From: Perca fluviatilis
Taxonomy: Eukaryota > Chordata > Actinopteri > Perciformes > Percidae
Direction: 5' to 3'
Assembly: GCF_010015445.1 (NCBI RefSeq)
Contig: NC_053114.1
Location: forward strand, 32,258,079-32,322,078
DNA: 64,000 bases
The notes below the pieces were generated by a model, which was given only the letters and a program-made list of their open reading frames with translations, ran no database searches and had not been told where the DNA came from. This document shows, one piece after another, positions 38,740-50,210 of the stretch (position 1 is its first letter; every line of letters starts with the position of its first letter). The position numbers and the translations under genes are program-made.

Positions 38740-39475
38740 TGCTACATGTAACAGGATCAGAATTACAATGCTAACATGCTGATGTTAAGCACAAAGTTGA
38801 GGCTGTTGGGAAATGGTTGTTTCGCAGGTATTTGGTCATAAACCAAAGTCTTGGATCTCATGGAAATTTTGACCAGACGATAATAGATGAAAAGTAGGAG
38901 GATCAACAGCATTGGTAAAGAGATTTTGGATTGAGGTAATACATGTTTTAAAAATGATTCTGAATCTTCATATTCCTAAATGCCCTAATGTATGTATATT
39001 GGGGAGCAGATTGAAGAATATACAAGAAATACCTGTACAACAGATAGTTGCGCTAGCTTTTCTCTCCATAAAAAGGACTATATACTCATGAACTGGAAAA
39101 CACAGAATTTACACTACTATAATAAATATAACTGGTTGAAGGAATTTCTGGACTTGCTTTCTATGGAGAATGCAGTCTATGATTATGGGCTAGGCACTCC
39201 TTGGACTTTTAGAGAATATGTGAACAATAGAGCAACAACTTGACTACGTAGTGTTTGTGTTACATGAATGAGTATTTCATGAGTATTTGTACCAACCCCT
39301 CCCCCTCCAATGTGAATGTTATATGTATGTCTTTAAGGTATCTTGTGAATTATGTTTTGTTTGTCTTGAGGATCACCAAAGTTATTATATTTGACCCTGA
39401 GAAAGTGTGTGTAGCCAATTTCATGGCAATCCATCTAACAGTTGTTAAGACAATCCATGTAGCTATGCAAGACTA
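38740..39475 (+). repeat. Common fish repeat split by a LINE tail
   Basis: The left part (GCTAACATGCTGATGTTAAG, GCAGGTATTTGGTCATAAAC) and right part (GGATCACCAAAGTTATTATA, TTTCATGGCAATCCATCTAA) belong to one repeat that I recognise from many teleosts. They are separated by a 463-bp insertion bounded by AGGATCA at 38899-38905 and 39369-39375. Confidence 0.65.
38906..39368 (+). mobile_element. L1-like LINE 3' fragment, 5'-truncated
   Basis: The 463-bp insertion is flanked by the 7-bp duplication AGGATCA. A frame at 38992-39243 ends in ILMNWKTQN...WLKEFLDLLSMENAVYD, similar to the C terminus of L1-type ORF2. The upstream continuation (VALAFLSIKRT) is in another frame, so the copy is decayed. 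5' truncation is normal for LINE insertions. No clear poly(A) tail remains. Confidence 0.5.
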
Positions 39476-39515
39476 ACTCAGACTAGAGCTACAGGAAAAC
39501 GCAGCAGGATTTACG

Positions 39516-39570
39516 GTCGACGGTCGCAGCGCTGCCTTGAAGTCGACGTTGGGGACTTAAAAACCATCCG
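39516..39570. repeat. Fragment of the 14531-14700 MITE family
   Basis: GGTCGCAGCGCTGCCTTGAA, then GTCGACGTTGGGGACTTAAA, matches the right arm of the foldback MITE at 14531-14700. The left arm is absent. Confidence 0.75.
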
Positions 39571-39579
39571 CTAGCACTA

Positions 39580-41860
39580 TTTTCAGATATATTATACACT
39601 AGGCGGACAGTCAAATAATTAGAGAAATGTAAAGTCAGATGGACTGATATCTGGAATACTGTTTAGTTGCATCCCTAGACTACACACATGAACATGAACT
39701 ATATGTTCTGTCACTGTTATGTTATTCTTATATTCAGATGCTGCTTGAATCACTGGCATCGGAAAAACAGATGTGGTTAACAGCGTGAGTAAAGTTGCAG
39801 ATGTTAACACGCTCTAACCACTGCAACTGGTGGTTAACATTGTAGATGTCTTTGAATAACCATTAGTCTTAGAAAAGTATCACGTCTTAGAAAAGTATCA
39901 CCTCTCAATTGACACTATAGGCCCACTTGGTCAGGTGAATATTAGCAGATACAAAGACAGTATTTGGTTGGATATCACACAACCTGTAAGTTATGCTCAT
40001 AAAAAAACAATAAGGCTGTCAGCTGTCTATGTTTTCTTCTCTCCTCTGCTTTTCCCGGGGCCTGTCAATTTCAACACACTGTAGGCCTATATTGGATACG
40101 ACAGGCTTTGTGAATGGAGCGCTCACAAAGGCAATGCCAGACACACATTTCTCTTTATTTTCTTCTCTTTTCTGTCCTTCCCTCCCTTCTCCCTTCTCCC
40201 TCTCGCTCCTTGCTCTTCTCTCGTCTCCCTCTCCGTCCGTCTCTGCCAAAGATCTGAGCAGTTTTCATCTCTTTGTCGGAACTCTCCCTCTCTCTCCTCT
40301 CTTTATCTTTTCATCCTGGGAAAGCTCAAGTGCGGCAAGCACACTCCTATGGAGGAGGACAAGTCATGTTTGACCATGCTCTACAAACCCCTGATCACTT
40401 CACATCACTCCAGTCCTCACAACAGACGCAACCCTTATACTCCCCCACCCGTGACATGCTGTCTTCTTTTCTGCCTCTTTCTGCCTACATTTCACAAAGC
40501 TGCTGTAATTTTATTCACACATTAAATTCACCTGTTTATGTGGCCATGGCCTTGTGTGGCCTTCAGACCTGAGTGCTACAGTGCACATTTGTTCCCTAAC
40601 AGAAAGAGGGTTGATATAATAAATAGTGGATTTCCTGACTTAATTGAAATTTTACCTTCCTTTTTGCTGCTTTAGCTTGATGTAATTACATTTCTGGAGT
40701 TGCTTTTTACCTTTTTGGTATTTCAAGATCTAAGACCAAAATAAATAAGGTCGGAGAAACTTAACAAAATCTTACATGGACAAAGTGGTGATCTTTTGAA
40801 TTTTCCTCTTTTCTCCCTTTCCTCTTGCATTGCATGCTCTGTGCCTGCCAATAGTCTATATTGAACAATATTTCAAAGAGAAGATCCACTGTCCTTGGAT
40901 ATGAAGCCTGCAGTGCTGCCAGGAAACTGCTACTCTCCCCCTCCCTCTCTCTTTCTTTTCCATTACAGTTTTTTTGTTTCTGCACCTCCCTGCCCTTCCA
41001 ATCTACCCTCTGCTCACCAATGATCCCCCTTTATTAGCTTTTGCTGTCATCTGATACTTTTGTTGATCGCACAATCTCTTTCTCCACTTACAGTGATTGT
41101 GGTGTAAAACACACAGTCACTCACTGACAAACACAGGTACACACGTACGCTAGGTATCATGGCATGTATCACACACCCTTGACATGCCGATTTCATGATC
41201 CCCGAAAGACCTCCATTGGTGTGGATAAAATAAATGAAAGTTGGATCAAGGCTGTAGTTGTTGGATTTGGCTGTATTCAGTCAGTACTGTCGGCTAACAG
41301 ATACGCTCTGTCTCATCTGTGGTCATCCACATAGGAAACCATGACCAATTTGAACATGAAGCAAATACAGACAAACACAGATATACACTAACATGAAGCC
41401 GCACAAGCACAAAGACATTATCACAAACGCACAGATACATTACTAGATGAATCATACAATGAACACTGACAGACACAACATTTGAGGAGAGAATGAACAC
41501 ATACGGAATTACTAGACATATGGAGGTTCATTATTTGATTTACTGAATAAGTATCTCTTGGAAAGAAGATTCTCCCTCATATATGTGTTCCATCACTGTT
41601 TCTCTGTCAATCTGTCTCTTCTGTTTGCACTTTGCATTAAGCTTCCCTCAGGGAAGTGATGATCGGTGCTTGTGTGTTTGTGTGTGTAATTGATTCATAT
41701 GCTATTGTTGGCTTATTGTCTCTTCCTCCACGGTGGTCATTTAATCAATACCTCTCGTCGTGTGATCAGGTGATATCTGTGTTTTTCACTGTCCTGACCA
41801 GGCTGCTTCCTCCATCTTTCTATTATCACTCTTCGACAGACTAAAGAGCCCGTTTTCCAT
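39580..41860. other. No gene seen
   Basis: Non-coding DNA, CT-rich at about 40140-40320. Confidence 0.5.
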
Positions 41861-41867
41861 TCCTTAA

Positions 41868-42517
41868 AGCACCACTTCAGAACTTTTGATATGATTGCGA
41901 TCTGGTGCCCCTACAGTTTGAGAGTGTAATTCATTTATACTTGTCAACAAGCATGAACTGAGGGCGCAAATCGGTGTGCCGCCTGTCCATATCTGCAGCC
42001 ATTCGCTATGAGATAGCCAGAGCCAGCTGGCTGCCTGGAGTCACCACAATCCTGTTAACTGCACATGTGCACACAGGTGCATATATCATGTATCTATTCA
42101 CGTCACAGTTTATGCGACTGTGGTGACTCAAGAGCTAATGTAGCTAGCTATCTTAGCCATATGCAGTTATTCTTTCTGAGGGAACACAGCAAATTTGACT
42201 GCAGTAGATGTGACAGAAAGGCATAAAAGTTGGGTTAATTCATACCTCTGTTTATTTCATGCTAATTTCACTCTTGGAAGGAATAACTGCACATGGCTAA
42301 GCACTTGTAATGGCATTTCGAACACGTTTAGAGGCTAAAAACATGTTTAAAACTTGCCCCATTTAAGCCCTGTTTAAGCCTGTTGGGTGTAAAATCTAGC
42401 AGGAGGATAACTCGGTGTAGGCAGCACCGATTGTTTTCGTTTTTCTCGCTACTGACAGTACTCCTAATTTACAAACAACAGAGCTACGTGTTGAAATCGA
42501 CCAGAATTCTCCTTTAA
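41868..42517. mobile_element. MITE-like repeat with internal inverted repeat
   Basis: The segment starts near CCTTAAAGCACCACTTCAGA and ends near AGAATTCTCCTTTAATGG, leaving a short TTAAAG inverted end. A 25-bp inverted repeat (42152-42176 and 42277-42301, 23 of 25 matches) lies inside. The right half (TGTTTTCGTTTTTCTCGCTA) is a sequence I recognise as repetitive in percomorphs. Confidence 0.55.
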
Positions 42518-42519
42518 TG

Positions 42520-43203
42520 GATATCAGTAATATCAGTATTTCTTCCAGGTTCTTTTTTAACCTTTGAATCTGCCTGAAGGAAAAAGGACAAAAGGGACAT
42601 TTTATTCAGACGTAGATGGCTCCAAAAACAGAATCAAATTAGAAGACACAAGGCAGTGAAAAAAAGGCAGCTTTCTGGTCTTCATCCAGGCACAGTCTGG
42701 GTTTGGAAACCTGCCACTGAATTCAGCACCAATAAAATTCATGTTTGTATGGAAGACACAACACTGGCTAAAAGGTGGTTGTTTCTATTTAGTGGTGTGG
42801 GGAAACATTTGGGTGACTTTATAAAAATACACTGGAAAACACAGTGACTCATTGAAGCAGATGTATAGAAAAATTTAACTCCTACAGTTAAAACATATAT
42901 ATCTATTTATTCTTTGATGGTGTGTTTAGGTAAGGGAAACTGCAAATTACAGTTTGTGAAAGCACTAAAGAGGTTACTAAAGGTTAGTCCTTTCATTCAT
43001 AGCGGCCATTTAACAGTTAGGTCAAAAGTTAAATCAATGTCCCAAACGCATTTTGATATCTGGAGATCGAATCGAGCCAAAATGAAAAGGATGGGGTCAT
43101 GACATCAACGGTTTGATCTCTCTCAATCCTGTCTGCGCAGAAGAATCCTGATAAAAGTGATGAGGCAATGTGAGTCACTCTGGCTCTTGGTCATAAGGCT
43201 GTA

Positions 43204-43205
<2 letters not shown>
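42520..43205. other. No gene seen
   Basis: Unremarkable non-coding DNA; small frames at 42656-42847 and 42914-43102 match nothing recognised. Confidence 0.45.

Positions 43206-43234
<29 letters not shown>
43206..43234. repeat. (TG)n microsatellite
   Basis: Short TG run, about 14 units. Confidence 0.92.
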
Positions 43235-43631
43235 CTGTGTGACTAGTCTTTCTTTGGGTCAGATGAACACTTCCCTCTATTGCAGTTAATCAATAAAGTC
43301 GGTGACTTTTCCCTCAGGTACCCACTCTCCACTACTCTTATCTCCTTCTCTCTCTTTCCTTTTTCTTTCCTTTCTCCTTGTGATGGCAGGGGAAGGGCCA
43401 AAGCATCTAAATGGTCTCTTGTGAATGAAGTGAATTGAGACAGAGCTCATCGGCATGCATGAGCAGCTCCCATAAAGTAACTACGCATATCAATCACGCT
43501 CTGCGTGTCTTCATGTTTGACAGGATTCATGACCTTCTGTGGGATTCCTCCGGCAAGATGTACTATAATGTACATAACAAAACACACAGTCGTTGACACG
43601 TATGCATGTATGTACGCTCACATATTAGCAG

Positions 43632-43670
43632 CACACACACACACATACACACACGCACACACACACACAT
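43632..43670. repeat. (CA)n microsatellite, interrupted
   Basis: CA run with ATAC and ACGC interruptions. Confidence 0.92.
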
Positions 43671-43671
43671 A

Positions 43672-44268
43672 CTCTTTCAACCACAACCACACACGCTGCT
43701 CAGCACTCCGTCTAGAAGTCAGTGCGGTGTGACACCAGCTCTCCTGTCTCATCATTAGTTTTAGTGAGAGATGTCCTGTCCCCTCAACAAAAACAAACAT
43801 GGCAGGCGGTGACGAATCAATTAATCAGACGAGGCATTTGCCAATAGTTATGTTTCACTTACAACTAATGTGCATTGAATGTCTCAGAAAGTTTCCAATA
43901 ATGCACGGACAACACTTTCAATCAGCATCCCCCGGAACAGTTTTGATCGATGAATCATCAGAGTCAGATAGATTACTGTCAAAACAGCAGCTTTCTATGA
44001 CTGATGATCATCTTTTACACTAACTGAATTGATGCCCCATCTGAACACAACACTGTGTCAGTGTTTGTGTTTATAACTACTTCCCATGTTTTTCCTCTGC
44101 TACAGCCTTTGGCCTGATTTGGACAGTTGATTCCTGTACTATTTTGTTGCATTTTTTGGATCTTGTGTTTTTGCTGTTGATATACTACTTACGCTACAAA
44201 AGGGGATTAGTTGTTGCAGCATCATTTAAAATGATGGTGAAACTTAAGATGTGATTTTGTTTCATGAC
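43672..44268. other. No gene seen
   Basis: Unremarkable non-coding DNA; the frame at 43799-44023 has no recognised similarity. Confidence 0.4.
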
Positions 44269-45291
44269 TTTAAAGGTCCCATGACATGCTGCTTTTTGGA
44301 TGCTTTTATATAGGCCTCAGTGGTCCCCTAATACTGTATCTGAAGTCTCTTTTCCGAAATTCATCCTTGGTGCAGAATTACAGCCACTAGAGATAGTCCC
44401 ACAAGGAGCTTTCCTCAGGACGTGCCATTTCTGTGTCTGTAGCTTTAAATGCTATTGAGGAGGAGAGAGGGGGGGCAAGGTGGAGGGTGGGGGTTGTGGC
44501 CTTGACCAACTGCCACTTTGCTTGTTTGCAAGCCATAATGTCTTCAACCTCCCCAAGTTCTCTCACACTACACCGCTCCTCCGCTCTCTTCACTGGTTAC
44601 CAATTGCTGCCCGCATCTGCTTCAAGACACTAGTACTTACATACTGGCCCACGAACGGATCAGCCCCAGCTTACATCCAGGACATGGTCAAACCATATAC
44701 CCCAACCCGCCCACTCCGCTCTGCATCAGCCAAACTGCTTGCTGCCCCCTCACAGCGAGGGAGAACTAATCACTCAACGAAAGCCCGACTGTTCACTGTC
44801 CTGGCTCCCAAATGGTGGAACGAGCTCCCTATCAACATCAGGATGGCCGAAAGCCTACACATCTTCCGCCGAAGGCTAAAAACACATCTCTTCTGACTAC
44901 ACCTCGGAACCTGTACTTTCATATGTCTCTTTGTAGCTTTGGTTATTTAAAGCTAATGTACTTGCGCTTACTACTTGTTGTCTGGAGTTTGAACCTTCAC
45001 AGTTGAAAGCACTTAATTGTAAGTCGCTTTGGATAAAAGCGTCAGCTAAATGACATGTAATGTAATGATGTCTCTCCCAAATTTTCTGGGCAGGCAAAGC
45101 AGAGAAAGGGAAGGTAATTATCCCAGTATAATTATGCCGATCTGAGCTTTCATTTTCTCAAAGGCAGAGCAGGATACCCAGGGCTCGGTTTACACATATT
45201 GCCATTTCTAGCCATAGGCAGGCTGGGGGAACGCATATTAATGTTAAAAAACCTCATAAAGTGAAATTTTCATGCCATGGGACCTTTAATG
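44269..45291. mobile_element. MITE with 20-bp ends, split by an L2 tail
   Basis: The left end TTTAAAGGTCCCATGACATG and the right end CATGCCATGGGACCTTTAA are inverted copies. The body (TGGATGCTTTTATATAGGCC, AATGTTAAAAAACCTCATAA) is a repeat I recognise as very frequent in perciform fish. It is interrupted at 44544-45067 by an L2-type LINE end. Confidence 0.85.
44544..45067 (+). mobile_element. L2-type LINE 3' end, 5'-truncated
   Basis: This 524-bp insertion is flanked by ATGTCT at 44538-44543 and 45068-45073. It carries the C-terminal end of an L2-clade reverse transcriptase ORF (44553-44896) with LHWLPIAARICFK, YTPTRPLRSA, LAPKWWNELP and RRRLKTHLF followed by a stop. The 3' tail has TCGCTTTGGATAAAAGCG and ends in TGTAA/TAATG repeats, typical of fish L2. 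The C-terminal coding part is open over 114 codons, so this copy is not very old. Confidence 0.88.
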
Positions 45292-45294
45292 TAT

Positions 45295-46443
45295 TTGAAT
45301 GTTCTGTATTTTGAACCCTCATATAGACCCTCCACAGAAACCTACCAGCACAAGGCTACCAGTTTAACAACATGAACATGTGAAAATATTTTCCAGTGGA
45401 AAAAACGGTATGAGTTTGATTTTAAACAATCTTAAAGTTATCATGCTACAGTAATTGACTCTACCTTAGTCATGACAATCTTGCTAGTGGATGTTGTGTA
45501 TATATTAGTCTGGCTCAACGGATGTACATTGCTTACACATGTGTACATGTGCATTGATTACTTCTGATTATGATTATTAACGATCCTGAACATGTGGGAA
45601 TTATCTATTTAACCAGAAAAAAATTTCTCCATGTTGCTTCCGCGAATATTTGCAAAAGTTACAGTGATTTAATGTCAGTTAGTTGGCTCGGTATACTGTC
45701 CAGTGTGTTTTCCGATGCTGTGATCTCTGTTGGTATACTGTCTGTGCTGGGTGTGAGACTAGAGGAGAGAGTGAGTCTGTGTAGTGTAACAGGTCGAGCC
45801 CACTTGTTTGCACCCTTGTTTTGCTTTTTACTGCAGTGCCGTGTTGAGGAGCCTCTCCGCCCTCTGGCCTAACTGTCAGTCTCTCTTCTTTGGCTGACTA
45901 CATTTACCTACTTCTTTCTTCATCTTGTGATTATTACCATCTCCTTCTATTATATATTTATTTAAATATTTATTTAATTTAACTTAGGTACCTCTTCTCA
46001 CTGATCTCTTTTCAATTGCTTTATCAAATCCCTGGTTAATTTGTCTCTCTGTCCCTACTTCCCGTTCTTAGACTCATTCTTTCTGACTCTCTCCTTACCA
46101 CTACTCTTTTAACTTTCTTTTAAGCTTTCTTCTTCCCTCTTTGTTTTTTGTATTCTGTCTTTTCTGTCACTTTCTTCCCTCTTTCTTTACTTCTCTGCTG
46201 TTTTTCTATCTCCCTCCCCGTTTTCTGCTTTTCCTCTCTCCCTCTCCCGCTTCTCTCTCATCCTTGTCTCCGTCTTGCCTTTCGTCCTCATTTCTCGTTT
46301 ACATTTCCTTCCTCGTCCTCCTCTCTTTCGTGCGTTTCTTTCCTCATCCTCTTCTATCTTGTCTTTCTTTCCTCGTACTCCTCTCTCTCTTGCCTTTCTT
46401 TTCCACCTCCTCCTCCTCTCTCTTTTGCCTTTCCTGTCTCCTC
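45295..46443. other. No gene seen; long pyrimidine tract
   Basis: From about 46060 the + strand is strongly C/T-rich for roughly 400 bp. Long frames across it (46141-46497, 46148-46651) are low-complexity Ser/Leu/Phe products of this bias. Confidence 0.6.
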
Positions 46444-46464
46444 CTCTCTCTCTCTCTCTCTCTC
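46444..46464. repeat. (CT)n run
   Basis: Short CT run ending in CTCAG. Confidence 0.9.
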
Positions 46465-46864
46465 AGCCTCTCTTTCCCTAGTCGATCAGACAGTTGAAGC
46501 AGCCAAGCTGCCGGAGGCGAGAGCAGACAGAGGAGCCGCTCTGTCCGACCTCCCTCCCTCTCCGGAGAGGCAAACTAATGCCGACACGCCAATAAGCTGT
46601 GAGGAGACAATTAATCACCATTTATATCAGCTCTCCCTGTTTTTGAGTTAGCGCAACACACCTCTGGAACCAAGCTCTGTTACCCCATATAGTGATTTTA
46701 ATAGTTTTATCCTTTTGTGGGTTACATTTTCGTTGATTGACTGGTAGAGTTTTGCTCCAGTGAACCTGCTGTCTAAAGGTTACAGTTACTTTTAACTTAA
46801 AGATTGTTGGTCAAAAGTGAGATTAACTGACACAATCTGGGAGAAGTGAATACAAATAAGATGT

Positions 46865-47005
46865 GATCTTCCATTCCACAGCAACTGCTATTAACGTGCC
46901 CTTCAGCAAGGCACTTGACCCCCAACTGCTCCACTGTATCTGCTCAGAGCCCAGCAGATGAAGACAGTAATTATACAAGGCAGTTCCTGTGTGTGGATAT
47001 GTGTA
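46865..47005 (+). repeat. Degenerate SINE-like fragment
   Basis: GTGCCCTTCAGCAAGGCACTTGACCCCCAACTGCTCC (46897-46933, with a core of AGCAAGGCACTTGACCCC) is a motif that recurs in teleost SINEs. The ends are worn. Confidence 0.55.
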
Positions 47006-47009
47006 ACTG

Positions 47010-48765
47010 TATGAATCTGAAGCTGAGTGTTTGCTGAAAAGGAACACATACAAGCAGTTTTGGTTAATTAAATGTGATGTTATTTTCTTGAATGCCTAAA
47101 CTAAACCAGTTGAAATATCCCATCTTCTATTTCTTAGTGCACTTGAACTTTTTTCTGCATGATGTTTTCTTCTCCTTACGTAAAGTCAGACACCATGCGC
47201 TGCAGAGACAGAGAGACACTGAGGTTAAGACAAAGGATAGAGAAGGGCAACAGAGCAAGAAGCAGAGAACTTAACAAACAGCCTGTTTAAATGCAGAGAG
47301 CTGCTGCAAAAGGACTGTGGTGTACTGTGTGTGTGTAACTACATGTGTGCACGAACATGCCTGTTTTGCGAGTATGTGCGTATTTGCATGCATGCTTATA
47401 TTTTGCTACTTTGGAGAAGAAATGGCTGTGGTATGCTAAAGAGGTCTTTGAAAGAATAATGAAAAGCCTGAAGGAGTGAATGATCGACTGCTCTGTTGAT
47501 GAGCTCCTCAAACACAGCAGTGCGTAGCATTAAGTCTCATATTCAAACCGGCATTCCCACACATATTTCTACAGTGCTCACACTGAAACTGACACGCACA
47601 CACTACAATACACAAACAGAGTAAGGCGTATATGCAGTAGGCATCTGGGAAATAATATGCCCTTGCTTTCTCTTTTCTTCTCCAAACATCCACTTTCAGA
47701 AAATAAAAACAAAAGAAATGATAGCTGAGGATAAATATTAAGCAGACTGTTTGCCAGTTACAGCAAGGTGCAGATATGCAAAAGTATTTTCTTATCATCT
47801 TCAAAATGCCCACTTTTATACCAGAGGCTCATTTTTATATTATACTCGGACTTTGGAAGACATTATTGTAAGTGTGTGTTTTTTAAATATGGTTCTTTGT
47901 GCTTTTCCCTCCCGGGTTAGGAGCAAAGCAAAAATGGAAAAGCAAAGGTTTAAAATAGCCACATGTTTGCAACCATGACTAAATCTGACCTACAGTCTCT
48001 TTTTTCTTTACTGTTTCTTGAAAGAAAAAAAAAATCCTTATCCAGTAAATGGGCAATGTTGCTAAAATGTACAAATGTAAGTGGACAGGCACACTCGCTA
48101 TGTACCAATACCTTAAGCTATTAACAGCTCCAGCGTGTTCCATATAAGAGAACATGCAGCGACAGATTCAGAGAGCTTCTTTTATTTTCAACTTGATTTC
48201 TGCCTCAAGATCGCGCTCTGCATCGTAACGTCTGATCGAGTTGAGGTTTAAGGTGAACAGGCCGCCCACTTCCTTCCTGTCTGTTCAATAATAACAGTCA
48301 TAGAACACAGTGGAAATTTGTTTCCCCTGTGAATCGATGCTAATCACATCATTGTGCTTTCCCCATCCCCCATGCCTCTCTCAGGGGTTTCACACTGCTC
48401 TCTGGCCTTTTTCTTCTCACCTGCTGTTTCTCTCGCTCTGTGCCTGTCTCTCCCCTCCTCGCTCTTGTCTGCCTTAATCATATGGGAGGTGAAGCCATCT
48501 GAGGCTGCTTGCACGCTAGCCAGCCCTCCTCATGGGTCAGTGCTGTGCAGACTCCGATATTGTAGTTGTCACCAATGCAGAGATCTCCCATCATGCATCC
48601 ATCATCCATTATTCCTGGAGTTGTCAACACAGCCTGTTGTTTCTTCAGTGTTATAAAGCAGACCTTAGCATGGAGCTACTGTATACGAAATAATAATTAC
48701 GCGACGTGAACATCATCGAAAAGCAGGGTGTTGGGGGAATCACTTTTTTTTCTCTTTTTCATCAA
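47010..48765. other. No gene seen
   Basis: Non-coding DNA. The 48150-48620 stretch is less repetitive than its surroundings and could hold conserved non-coding sequence, but this cannot be shown without alignment. Confidence 0.4.
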
Positions 48766-48768
48766 ACC

Positions 48769-48863
48769 GCAGTTTTTGCAAGTTCCCGCAATTTTTGCAA
48801 GTTCCCGCAATTTTTGCAAGTTCCCGCAATTTTTGCAAGTTCCCACAATTTTTGCAAGTTCCC
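48769..48863. repeat. 19-bp minisatellite, five units
   Basis: Five tandem copies of GCAATTTTTGCAAGTTCCC. The first has CAG for CAA, and the last begins with A instead of G. Unit starts are 48769, 48788, 48807, 48826 and 48845. Confidence 0.95.
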
Positions 48864-48873
48864 ACATATTCCA

Positions 48874-48961
48874 TCGCATTTTTTAAGAAAACGTGCCGCA
48901 TAATCAAGGATTTTTGCCCGCAACAATCACAAAATAACTCTGCATTTTTCTGGAAGGACTG
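48874..48961. repeat. Repeat module shared with 52381-52461
   Basis: Carries TTTTTGCCCGCAACAATCAC and ends TGGAAGGACTG. A diverged copy with the same order of motifs lies inside the hAT element at 51391-52719. Confidence 0.7.
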
Positions 48962-49126
48962 TGTATTCACTGACACGCATTCCCAAAATACTGTTGAATG
49001 TCGGCTGCCCTTGGGGAAAGTTGACAGTGGCAAGAGAAATGTTGAAATAAAATGGTTAAAAATGGTGGTCCTAGATCACACTGTCACACAAGTCCACAGA
49101 GCAATTATTCAGAGCTTCAGCTATTA

Positions 49127-49735
49127 CAGTTTTTGCCGATTGCTTACACACTGAAATCAAACGTATTACACAATTATCAAAACCTTACACTCAAGGAGCA
49201 AAACATTGGCCTGGATGTACACCACTATAAGCACAATGTCAGCCTCACACTTTTTGCAAAACAATAAACACACTTATACATACATTAGACACAGAAGTAT
49301 ATCATGATGTCACTTCCTTGCAATTCCAAAGCACTGACTGTCAAATTACCACACCTATGAGCCAATGTGTGAAACACAGCCATCAGTAGGGGTGGGGGAA
49401 AAAATCTATACAGCATAGTATGGCAATATTTTCCGTGGCAATACTGTATCGATACACAGACGCCAAGTATCAATCTTTTATTATATATGTTTTGGTCAGT
49501 TTGTCTGCTTGACAATCTGATTTTGCAGCAATAAAACTGAAGTGAGTTGAACAAACAGAGAAATGTATCTTTTTGGATAATAAATAATATTGTATCGTGA
49601 CATAAGTATCGTGATGATATCATATCGTGAGGCCTCTGGTGATTCCCACCCCTAGCCATCAGGTGCTCAAACACATGATTGCTTAATTGTAGACACACCA
49701 ATCAGGTTTACAGTAACATGTAAGTTAAAATCATT
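49127..49735. mobile_element. Relic related to the 29920 IS630-like element
   Basis: The left end CAGTTTTTGCCGATTGCTTA follows a TA and resembles the end of the element at 29920. CAAAACATTGG and GTGAAACACAGCC-type AC-rich text also fits that family. The right end was not found. It is interrupted by an hAT MITE at 49387-49654. Confidence 0.45.
49387..49654. mobile_element. hAT MITE, 268 bp, perfect 8-bp duplication
   Basis: It begins TAGGGGTGGGG and ends CCCACCCCTA, flanked by GCCATCAG at 49379-49386 and 49655-49662. The interior has ATATCGTGA/TATCGTGATG repeats typical of a common fish hAT MITE. No coding capacity. Confidence 0.9.
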
Positions 49736-50038
49736 GTTATTGCACGCTCTATACTGTATAAGACAAAAGCACTGTCCCAGAGTAAGGTATCAGCCTTCTG
49801 ACCTTCTAATGGAGACCAAAGTTTCAATTTTCCAATAAGTGCCTGCATCTCTCAACAAACACGGACACACGTAACACTCCAGCAATTTTTGCGGCTTTGT
49901 TCATGCAGATGCAGGAGTAATGTGATATCTTTATTTGATTCATCAATACCAGCACTAGTATTGCACATACACCCACACGTCAATGAACTTTTTTTCTGCT
50001 GTAGAGATATTACTAAATATGTAATGTGGTTTCTCTCC

Positions 50039-50041
<3 letters not shown>

Positions 50042-50079
<38 letters not shown>

Positions 50080-50110
50080 TGTGTCTGTGTGTGTGTATAT
50101 GTGTGTATGT
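50042..50110. repeat. (GT)n microsatellite, interrupted
   Basis: GT run with TTTG, TCTG and TATATG interruptions, about 120 bp upstream of the mdga1 exon. Confidence 0.95.
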
Positions 50111-50136
50111 CCGCATGGCTACATGCCTGTCTCTGC

Positions 50137-50140
<4 letters not shown>

Positions 50141-50208
<68 letters not shown>
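50141..50208. repeat. (GT)34 at the mdga1 splice acceptor
   Basis: Uninterrupted GT run of 68 bp ending 18 bp before the exon, in the place where a polypyrimidine tract is expected. Confidence 0.97.

Positions 50209-50210
<2 letters not shown>

Noticed and set aside
46148..46651. 167-codon frame, one of the longest in the window
   Set aside because: It is mostly Ser/Leu/Phe low complexity from a C/T-rich tract. Only the distal non-repetitive part is kept, as a candidate exon or conserved element.
48769..48863. CRISPR-like direct repeats
   Set aside because: The 19-bp units are contiguous without spacers and the genome is that of a fish. This is a minisatellite.
49285..49701. 138-codon minus-strand frame
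   Set aside because: It runs across an hAT MITE and its host relic and has no protein similarity.
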